Below are positions 5,983-11,898 of a DNA stretch of 40,108 nucleotides, piece after piece. Position numbers and translations under genes: made by a program. The DNA comes from a virus. The DNA is taken from positions 1-40,108 of IMG/VR virus record IMGVR_UViG_3300021364_001838, one strand, 5' to 3'. Below the pieces are notes generated by a model. The model did no database searches and had not been told where the DNA came from. It saw only the letters and a program-made list of their open reading frames with translations. How positions within the stretch are numbered: the first letter of the stretch is position 1; each line of letters begins with the position of its first letter.

Positions 5983-6618
5983 ATGAGCGCAAAACTTATC
6001 AGTGTTACCCCTGATGCGGAGAAGCAGATTGCATACTGTGCCCGTGTTTCAAACCCAAAGAACCAGGACAACGATAGTTTTGCTGGACTCCTGAAGTATT
6101 GCATTAAGCATCGTCACTGGAGCATCTTTGAGCACGCATTCATGACGGTTGAACTAAATACATCACTTGCAGTGGCAACTCAAGTGCTGAGGCACCGTAG
6201 CTTCACATATCAACAGTTTTCACAACGCTATGCTGACAGCAAGGAACTTCAACTAGAAATTCCTATTCCAGATCTTCGTCGTCAGGATACAAAGAATCGT
6301 CAAAACTCTATTGATGATATCAATCCACGCGATAAAGCATACATGGAGGCGATGATTGCAGAACACTTCAAGCAAAGTCTTGAAGTTTATAATGCACTGC
6401 TTGACAAAGGTGTGGCAAAGGAGTGTGCTCGTTTTGTGCTTCCACAAAACACACAAACAAGACTCTACATGAGCGGTAATGTTCGCTCATGGGCGCATTA
6501 CCTGGATCTGCGTACTGCAAACGGCACACAGAAGGAACACATGGAACTTGCTGAAGACATTCGTGCTATCTTCATTGAGCAGTTCCCAATCATCTCAGAA
6601 GCATTGGAGTGGAAGTAA
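5983..6618 (+). CDS. thyX: Flavin-dependent thymidylate synthase
   Basis: ThyX converts dUMP to dTMP using methylene-tetrahydrofolate and reduced FAD, feeding phage DNA synthesis. The signature RHR-x7-S motif is present (RHRSFTYQQFSQRY, about residues 70-83). Other family features are the early HWSIFEHAFMTV and the C-terminal RLYMSGNVRSWAHYLDLR, whose residues bind substrate. The 211-residue length is normal for the family. A GGAGG ribosome site lies 7 bases upstream. It is followed by TAATG into the next gene. T4 uses the unrelated Td enzyme, whereas ThyX is typical of cyanophages. Confidence 0.96.
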   Translation: MSAKLISVTPDAEKQIAYCARVSNPKNQDNDSFAGLLKYCIKHRHWSIFEHAFMTVELNTSLAVATQVLRHRSFTYQQFSQRYADSKELQLEIPIPDLRRQDTKNRQNSIDDINPRDKAYMEAMIAEHFKQSLEVYNALLDKGVAKECARFVLPQNTQTRLYMSGNVRSWAHYLDLRTANGTQKEHMELAEDIRAIFIEQFPIISEALEWK

Positions 6619-6866
6619 TGGCAACATATCCTGTTAGGCATAAGGAGACTGGTGAAACCAAAGAAGTGAAGATGAGTATTCACGATTGGGATCAGTGGAA
6701 GATTGATAACCCAGATTGGGAGCGTTACTTTACCGCTGAGAATTCTCCAGGTTTGGGTGTTGAGGTTAGTGATTGGCAGTCCCGACTGATCAAACAGAGA
6801 CCAGAATGGAATGAAGTTCTTGACAAAGCATCTAAGGCACCTGGATCTACAGTTAAGAAGCTTTAA
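6618..6866 (+). CDS. Conserved small phage protein, 82 aa (FmdB-like start)
   Basis: The ATG at 6618 shares its A with the thyX stop. The protein starts MATYPVRHKETGETKEVKMS and continues DWDQWKIDNPDWERYFTAEN, then ends in GSTVKKL. The N terminus resembles the FmdB-type zinc-ribbon start found in T4-like phages, but it has no cysteines, so no zinc site can form. Translation is probably coupled to thyX. The function is unknown. Confidence 0.6.
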   Translation: MATYPVRHKETGETKEVKMSIHDWDQWKIDNPDWERYFTAENSPGLGVEVSDWQSRLIKQRPEWNEVLDKASKAPGSTVKKL

Positions 6867-6868
6867 TT

Positions 6869-8002
6869 ATGTTTATTCTTGGAGTTAACATCTCTCATCA
6901 CCCATCAATCGCATTGGTTGAGGACGGTGAGTTGATCTACTACATGGAAGACGATCGCTATAATGGCATCAAAGAAGAGGAGTGGTTGCGTGGTAGTATG
7001 ATGAGGTGTCTTATGGACATCGTTAGATATACACGTCACTTAGATCACATTACATTCTCTTCTTATGGGAAGATCAATGGAATTCATATCTATGATTATC
7101 CAGATGAGGATATCATCCAGGACGTAAAAACTAATCTTAGTAGATATGGTATTACATTTGGAGATGCTCATTATTACTGGGAGCATCATCTATATCATGC
7201 TTGCAATGCATTTTATGCATCGGGTTTTGATGAAGCGGCAGCACTTGTTTTAGATGGTGGTGGTCATTATTTTAATGATTATATTACCCTTAGAGAATCT
7301 GAATCCATGTATAAGTTCTCTGAAGGTCAAGTAGAACTCGTGAAGCAGGTTTACACACCACAAGGGGACTGTTTTAAAACTAAGTCTAAACCAGTTCTTG
7401 TAAATGATAAGTATGTCTTATCTCCAACTGCTAGTTGTGGATGGATATTCAATAGCATCATGCAGATTACTGGTATTAATAGTGCTGGTAAGTTGATGGG
7501 AATCTCACCTTATGGTGATGCCGACAAGGCATGTACTAAAGAGTGGTTTGTTTATGATGAAAGTACAGATACTTGGATTACAGACAATCAAACTATATTA
7601 AATAGTTATAGGCAGTGTTATGATGATCCAACGTTAGATCCTGGAGAGTATTACAATCCAGAATTTGATTTTGATCTCATTGCAAACTTAACTAAAAAAG
7701 CACAGGATGAAACTAGAAAGCACACTATTCGTCTTATTCGATCCCTTCTTGAGAAAGTCGAAACGAAAAACGTAGTTCTCTCTGGTGGATATTTTTTAAA
7801 CTGTGTTAATAACTATGAGTATGCCAAAGAATTCCCTCACATAAACTTTTACATCGACCCTATTGCACATGATGGGGGAACAGCTGCTGGTGCTGCGATG
7901 TATTTGTGGCACCATGTACTAAATACAAGTCAACCTACCCAAGATTTACCCGTATGGCAAGAAAGAGAAAGTCTGACCTACAACCAATCGGTGTTGGCAT
8001 GA
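6869..8002 (+). CDS. Carbamoyltransferase N-terminal (Kae1-like) domain only
   Basis: The 377 residues match the first half of NodU/CmcH carbamoyltransferases. The start MFILGVNISHHPSIALVEDG is the ATP/substrate-binding opening. EHHLYHACNAFYASGF holds the metal-binding histidines, LDGGGHYF follows, and near the end come VLSGGYFLNCVNNYE and AHDGGTAAGAAMYLW. The reading frame stops about 35 residues after this, so the YrdC-like domain present at 1-893 is absent. The last residues overlap phoH. Key Kae1-domain residues look intact, so it is probably functional, perhaps taking carbamoyl-adenylate made by the full enzyme. It follows the previous gene by 2 bases. Confidence 0.85.
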   Translation: MFILGVNISHHPSIALVEDGELIYYMEDDRYNGIKEEEWLRGSMMRCLMDIVRYTRHLDHITFSSYGKINGIHIYDYPDEDIIQDVKTNLSRYGITFGDAHYYWEHHLYHACNAFYASGFDEAAALVLDGGGHYFNDYITLRESESMYKFSEGQVELVKQVYTPQGDCFKTKSKPVLVNDKYVLSPTASCGWIFNSIMQITGINSAGKLMGISPYGDADKACTKEWFVYDESTDTWITDNQTILNSYRQCYDDPTLDPGEYYNPEFDFDLIANLTKKAQDETRKHTIRLIRSLLEKVETKNVVLSGGYFLNCVNNYEYAKEFPHINFYIDPIAHDGGTAAGAAMYLWHHVLNTSQPTQDLPVWQERESLTYNQSVLA

Positions 8003-8709
8003 CCGCCAAACAAATGAAGAGGCGCAAACCAATCAACTCCGAATTCCTTTTGGAGATTGATCCTCTTACAGACAATCAATCAAAACTGTATGATTCTTTT
8101 GACGATGATAAAAACATCGTTGCTTATGGCGCAGCAGGAACAGGTAAGACTTTCATTACATTTTATAATGCTCTTAGAGATGTTCTTGATGAGAACACAC
8201 CATACGAGAAGATCTACATTGTTCGTTCTTTGGTAGCAACTAGAGAGATCGGATTCCTGCCTGGAACTCATGAGGATAAGGCGGATATCTATCAGATTCC
8301 TTATAAGAACATGGTTAAGTACATGTTCCAGATGGCAACTGATGCTGACTTTGAGATGCTCTATGGTAACTTGAAGACTCAGGGTACTGTAAGCTTCTGG
8401 TCTACTTCATTCCTCAGAGGGACTACACTTGATAAAGCAATTATTATCGTTGATGAATTCCAAAACTTGAATTTTCATGAACTTGATAGTATAATTACAA
8501 GGGCAGGTGATAACACTAAGATTTGTTTCTGTGGTGATGCAACTCAGACTGACTTGCAAAAAACCAATGAGAGAAATGGTATCATCGACTTCATGAAGAT
8601 TCTTAGGGTAATGCCATCGTTTGACATCATTGAGTTTGGTCTTGATGATATTGTTCGTTCTGGTCTCTGTAAGGAATATCTTTTTGCAAAACACGAATTA
8701 GGTTATTGA
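7954..8709 (+). CDS. phoH: PhoH-family P-loop ATPase
   Basis: PhoH-like ATPases are widespread in cyanophages; in bacteria some belong to the phosphate-starvation regulon and some act as RNA helicase/RNase partners. Walker A (YGAAGTGKTFITF, about residue 57), Walker B (AIIIVDEFQNL, about residue 163) and the PhoH-typical RSLVATREIGFLPGTHEDKA are all present, followed by FCGDATQTDL. The frame opens upstream, but ATG 7954 (MARKRKSD) is a natural start, with ATG 7999 as alternative. At 7954 it overlaps the carbamoyltransferase fragment by 49 bases. No Pho box is obvious upstream. Confidence 0.93.
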   Translation: MARKRKSDLQPIGVGMTAKQMKRRKPINSEFLLEIDPLTDNQSKLYDSFDDDKNIVAYGAAGTGKTFITFYNALRDVLDENTPYEKIYIVRSLVATREIGFLPGTHEDKADIYQIPYKNMVKYMFQMATDADFEMLYGNLKTQGTVSFWSTSFLRGTTLDKAIIIVDEFQNLNFHELDSIITRAGDNTKICFCGDATQTDLQKTNERNGIIDFMKILRVMPSFDIIEFGLDDIVRSGLCKEYLFAKHELGY

Positions 8710-9386
8710 TGTTTAATCATGTTGATCTGGATCTCCCTGCCCTTAGCAGGGAGACTATTGATGGAGTCCGTTATTATCAAGTGCCAGATGCCGATGAGTT
8801 ACTGAAACTAGTATCCATTACTTCTGTCACTAGTCACAAGAACCGTGCCTTCTTTGCTAAGTGGCGTAAGAAGGTTGGCGAAGAGACTGCGGATCGAATT
8901 ACTAGACAAGCAACTAGTCGTGGTACAGACATGCACACTCTTACTGAGTGTTATCTAAAAAATGAAGGTCTACCTGAAGTTCAACCACTATCAGACTATC
9001 TTTTTAAGATTGCTAAACCAGAATTAAACAAGATTGACAATATTCATGCTTTAGAAAGTTCTCTATATAGTAAGGTTCTTGGTGTAGCTGGAACCGTAGA
9101 CTGTATTGCCGAATTCGATGGTGAATTGGCAATTATTGACTTTAAGACCTCAAAAAAACCAAAACCAGTAGAGTGGATTGAACATTATTTTGTTCAGTGT
9201 ATGGCGTATGGGTGTATGCTCTATGAGCTCACTGGTATATCAGTAAAAAAACTTGTCATTATTATGGCATGTGAAAATGGAGAATGTGTTGTTTATGAAG
9301 AGCGCGACAAAACCAAATACATTAAGCTACTCCAAGAGTACATTAGAGAATTTCTTAACTACAAACTGGAGACCTATGCCCAGTAA
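8709..9386 (+). CDS. PD-(D/E)XK exonuclease (Cas4/RecB-like)
   Basis: The protein has about 225 residues. The nuclease core is visible as TSRGTDMHTLTECYL, then GTVDCIAEFDGELAIIDFKT, which gives the Asp and the D-x-K pair, and a following VQCMAYGCMLYELTG helix that fits the QxxxY motif. Such nucleases process DNA ends in recombination-dependent replication or degrade host DNA. ATG 8709 shares its A with the phoH stop (TGATG). It sits in the phoH, nuclease, gp33, gp59, gp32 order typical of cyanomyoviruses. No Fe-S cysteine cluster is seen, unlike many Cas4 proteins. Confidence 0.85.
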   Translation: MFNHVDLDLPALSRETIDGVRYYQVPDADELLKLVSITSVTSHKNRAFFAKWRKKVGEETADRITRQATSRGTDMHTLTECYLKNEGLPEVQPLSDYLFKIAKPELNKIDNIHALESSLYSKVLGVAGTVDCIAEFDGELAIIDFKTSKKPKPVEWIEHYFVQCMAYGCMLYELTGISVKKLVIIMACENGECVVYEERDKTKYIKLLQEYIREFLNYKLETYAQ

Positions 9387-9645
9387 AAATGAAGACGAAT
9401 TTGAAAAGGTACTGGAGAAAAAGTTTTTTTGTCCCACTAAGTTTGCTCAAGAGATTGAATACTTAGTGAGAGACAATGTGGATATGAATTATATTGATGC
9501 TATCATTTACTTTTGTGAGTGTAATAGCATTGATCTAGAGTCAGTCCCTAAACTAATCTCTAAACCTTTGAAGGAGAAGATTAAGTATGATGCAATGGAG
9601 TTGAACTTCCTAAAGAGAACCTCCAGAGCGAAATTGATCTTTTAA
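9376..9645 (+). CDS. gp33: gp33, late transcription co-activator
   Basis: T4 gp33 bridges host RNA polymerase and the sliding clamp so that gp55-programmed polymerase fires at late promoters. The 89-residue product has the T4 core pattern: a segment MNYIDAIIYFCECNSIDLES matches the T4 helix around MSYLEATTAFLEENSI, followed by KPLKEKIKYDAMELNFLKRT. The true start is the ATG at 9376 (MPSKNEDEF) behind GGAG, not the upstream in-frame starts that lie inside the nuclease gene; the overlap is 11 bases. Its presence agrees with the ATAAATA late boxes seen before several structural genes. Confidence 0.85.
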   Translation: MPSKNEDEFEKVLEKKFFCPTKFAQEIEYLVRDNVDMNYIDAIIYFCECNSIDLESVPKLISKPLKEKIKYDAMELNFLKRTSRAKLIF

Positions 9646-9684
9646 TTCAGAAAAAGTCGGAAAATTTATCGCGGGGAAAATTTC

Positions 9685-10293
9685 GTGAAAACCCTTTTTG
9701 TTAAAATGACTCCCTTTGACGTGTATAAAACTTATCTGGGATTGAAGAATCACTTCACAAAAGATAAATACGACTACCACAGATATAACGGTAAAACTCG
9801 TGCCTCTCTACAGTCCTTCTATAAGAGGAAGGATCGTTATTGGTTTGAGAAGATGAGTCGCCAAAAGAACGACCAAGAGGTCGTTAACTTTTTTGTGTCA
9901 AATTTTGTTGGATCCACAGATGCTAGTTCTATGTGGATTGGACAACTTATCCGTGAAGGGGAATCAACGTACAATTCGTGGAAGAAGCGGAATGAGTCTT
10001 TAAGTTATATTTTTAAAAACGAGTCTACTGACTTGTTTAGTGAATATGATGTTGAGGATGTTTTTGATTGCAAGTCGGGTCACCCACCCCTTCTCAAAAA
10101 ACATCTAAGTGGTGATATTTGCATCGAGACGTTAGTAATATATAATCGTATTTTTCAGTTCAGTAAGGATTTTGACAAAAAACTGCAGGATCCTATTTGG
10201 GAGCAAGTTTCCAAAAATATTAAGAAGTATGATTCCTTCCTAAATATTGATATCTTTAAATTCAGGAAAATTTTAAAGGAGTGCGTTTTATGA
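9685..10293 (+). CDS. gp59: gp59, helicase loader
   Basis: gp59 loads the gp41 helicase onto gp32-coated forks during recombination-dependent replication. The product has about 202 residues (T4 217). It shows the T4 pattern VYKTYLGLKNHFTKDKYDYH, SFYKRKDRYWFEKMSRQK, then VNFFVSNFV with DASSMWIGQL, and a C-terminal helix FKFRKILKECVL. The start is GTG 9685 behind GGGGA; an ATG at 9706 (MTPFDVYKTYL) is the alternative. It ends with ATGA overlap into the DUF1825 gene and shares the block with its partner gp32. Confidence 0.88.
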   Translation: MKTLFVKMTPFDVYKTYLGLKNHFTKDKYDYHRYNGKTRASLQSFYKRKDRYWFEKMSRQKNDQEVVNFFVSNFVGSTDASSMWIGQLIREGESTYNSWKKRNESLSYIFKNESTDLFSEYDVEDVFDCKSGHPPLLKKHLSGDICIETLVIYNRIFQFSKDFDKKLQDPIWEQVSKNIKKYDSFLNIDIFKFRKILKECVL

Positions 10294-10628
10294 CATTTTT
10301 TGACTCAGATGTTGTGCGGGCAGAAATTGTCCATATTAACGATCTCCAAGAAAAACTGTATAAAAACATGTTCAGTTTTTATCAGATGAATAAAGATGAT
10401 AAATTGGCACACGTTGACCTCTTGTCACAACTGATTGACAAGCAAAAAGTCCTCTATGCTAGATTGTCTCTGTCTGACGATCCTGAGGCACAGAAAATGA
10501 AGGCAAATATCGTAAAATCTGCTGCTATGCTGGGTATGCCAGAGAACGTTGACATGAATGTGATCTTCAGTAACATGGAGAAACTGGTTGGTCACATGAA
10601 GGAGCAGGTCGAAGAAAAAGAAGTTTGA
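10290..10628 (+). CDS. DUF1825 family protein
   Basis: The 112-residue protein starts MTFFDSDVVRAEIVHINDLQ and continues as long amphipathic helices (DLLSQLIDKQKVLYARLSLS, then MEKLVGHMKEQVEE). The FFDS start and length match the cyanobacterial DUF1825 family, a cyanobacterial-lineage gene that is standard next to gp59 and gp32 in cyanomyoviruses. AAGGAG lies 9 bases before ATG 10290, and the gene overlaps gp59 by 4 bases (ATGA). The function is unknown. The gp32 promoter's -35 box overlaps its stop codon. Confidence 0.85.
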   Translation: MTFFDSDVVRAEIVHINDLQEKLYKNMFSFYQMNKDDKLAHVDLLSQLIDKQKVLYARLSLSDDPEAQKMKANIVKSAAMLGMPENVDMNVIFSNMEKLVGHMKEQVEEKEV

Positions 10629-10653
10629 CAACTAAGGGCACTTGCACTATTAT
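10625..10653 (+). promoter_or_regulatory. Strong sigma70-type promoter for gp32
   Basis: TTGACA (10625-10630) and TATTAT (10648-10653) are 17 bases apart. The -35 box overlaps the end of the DUF1825 gene. It would produce a leader of about 65 bases before gp32, allowing high, separate expression of this abundant protein. Confidence 0.65.
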
Positions 10654-10679
10654 AGGTCCGTACTCGCCGCAAGTGCCCT
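10635..10679 (+). repeat. Perfect 11-bp inverted repeat around the gp32 promoter
   Basis: AGGGCACTTGC (10635-10645) and GCAAGTGCCCT (10669-10679) are exact reverse complements separated by 23 bases that contain the -10 box. No T-run follows. The arms bracket the -10 and the expected start site, which suits an operator. In read-through RNA from gp59/DUF1825 they would form a hairpin and so could be a processing signal. Confidence 0.6.
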
Positions 10680-10724
10680 ATCGGGTACACACAAGCCGAA
10701 TACAAACAAATCCGAGGTAATCCA

Positions 10725-11705
10725 ATGTCTTTCGCAAATCTTAAGAAGCAATCCTCTCTTGGTTCTTTGACTCAGAAGTTGGTCAAAGAAGTTGAGAAGA
10801 TGAATAGCAATTCCAGCGGCGGTGATGATCGTCTTTGGAAGCCCGAAATGGATAAAACGGGCAACGGTTATGCCGTTATTCGATTCCTCCCCGCTCCCGA
10901 TGGAGAAGATCTTCCCTGGGTGAAGATGTACTCTCACGGATTCCAAGGTCCTGGCGGTTGGTACATTGAGAACTCTCTGACTACTATTGGTCAGAAAGAT
11001 CCTGTGTCTGAGTACAACCGTACCCTGTGGAACAGTGGTAATGATAAGGATAAGGAGATTGTTCGCAAGCAAAAGCGTAAACTCTCTTACTATGCGAACA
11101 TCTATGTTGTAAAGGATCCTGCCAATCCTGCAAATGATGGCAACGTCTTCCTCTTCAAATTTGGTAAGAAGATCTTTGACAAGATCATGGCAGCAATGCA
11201 ACCTGAGTTTGAAGATGAGACTCCTATCAACCCCTTTGACTTCTGGCAAGGTGCGAACTTCAAACTGAAGATTCGCAAGGTTGATGGTTATTGGAACTAT
11301 GATAAGTCTGAGTTTGATTCTCCTTCAGCACTGCTGGACGATGATGATGCTCTGGAAGCACTCTGGAAGACGCAGCACTCTCTTGCTGCAATGACTGCTG
11401 CTGATCAGTTCAAGACCTATGAGCAACTCCAGACCCGTCTGGACTACGTTCTTGGTCGTAAAGGCACTCCTCGTCTTCAAAACATGGATGAAGAGGTCTC
11501 TGATGAAGACAACATGCGTGGTAACTTCGCTCCTAGTTTTGGCAATCGCCAACAGGAGTCTGAACTTCCCTCAAATCTGAAGCAAGAGCTTGACAATCTT
11601 GGTACTAGTTCTGACTTCAACGCACCTGACATCACTCCTAAAGCATCTTCTGATGATGGTGATGATGACGCACTGTCCTACTTCCAACGTCTCGCTGAGA
11701 GTTGA
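10725..11705 (+). CDS. gp32: gp32, single-stranded DNA-binding protein
   Basis: gp32 coats ssDNA in replication, recombination and repair. The 326-residue protein has the basic LKKQSSLGSLTQKLVKEVEK N terminus for cooperativity and the OB-fold core (GYAVIRFLPAP, SHGFQGPGGWYIEN, SYYANIYVVKDPANP, FLFKFGKKIFDKI, QGANFKLKIRKVDGYWNYD). It ends in an acidic C-terminal tail (SSDDGDDDALSYFQRLAES) for partner binding. The T4 zinc ligands are missing: the region between WYIEN and KRKLSYYANI has no cysteine, a known cyanophage trait. A GAGG site precedes the ATG, with an A-rich, probably unstructured leader. It has its own promoter at 10625-10653. Confidence 0.93.
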   Translation: MSFANLKKQSSLGSLTQKLVKEVEKMNSNSSGGDDRLWKPEMDKTGNGYAVIRFLPAPDGEDLPWVKMYSHGFQGPGGWYIENSLTTIGQKDPVSEYNRTLWNSGNDKDKEIVRKQKRKLSYYANIYVVKDPANPANDGNVFLFKFGKKIFDKIMAAMQPEFEDETPINPFDFWQGANFKLKIRKVDGYWNYDKSEFDSPSALLDDDDALEALWKTQHSLAAMTAADQFKTYEQLQTRLDYVLGRKGTPRLQNMDEEVSDEDNMRGNFAPSFGNRQQESELPSNLKQELDNLGTSSDFNAPDITPKASSDDGDDDALSYFQRLAES

Positions 11706-11707
11706 TT

Positions 11708-11824
11708 ATGGGTGATGCACTTGATGCTTGGATGAAACTAGATTATGGAGAAGGGTTCCTCTTCTCCCTCTGGATCATCGGAATGTATTACATCAAACTT
11801 AGGATGGACAAATATATTCGATGA
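11708..11824 (+). CDS. Membrane microprotein, 38 aa
   Basis: Two bases after gp32, ATG 11708 opens a 38-residue ORF starting MGDALDAWMKLDYG with one hydrophobic helix (FLFSLWIIGMYYI) and a basic end (KLRMDKYIR). It is followed by an ATGA overlap into another tiny hydrophobic ORF. The two would be co-transcribed with gp32 and lie before the terminator at 11931-11963. Confidence 0.45.
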   Translation: MGDALDAWMKLDYGEGFLFSLWIIGMYYIKLRMDKYIR

Positions 11825-11898
11825 GGTGGACCTATGAGAGAGCCTGTTTGACTCTTCTGGTTATTGCTACTTATTATAATCTAATCAAGAACCATTAG
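11821..11898 (+). CDS. Possible membrane microprotein, 25 aa
   Basis: The ORF starts in an ATGA overlap with the preceding microprotein. It encodes MRWTYERACLTLLVIATYYN and five more residues, a basic start plus one short hydrophobic helix. It converges with gp53 on the other strand, overlapping its stop by 4 bases. The overlap architecture supports it, but at this length chance cannot be excluded. Confidence 0.3.
   Translation: MRWTYERACLTLLVIATYYNLIKNH

Noticed and set aside
7906-7953. Longer PhoH start at 7906
   Set aside because: The extra residues lie inside the carbamoyltransferase domain and do not look like PhoH; MARKRKSD at 7954 is more typical.
7900-8002. Frameshift that would restore the missing carbamoyltransferase C-terminal domain
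   Set aside because: All downstream frames were considered; the following sequence encodes PhoH and nothing like the GERALGNRS domain, so the domain is truly absent here.
10650-11249. A 199-residue minus-strand open frame opposite gp32
   Set aside because: It lies wholly antisense to gp32 and its promoter and has no recognisable protein features.
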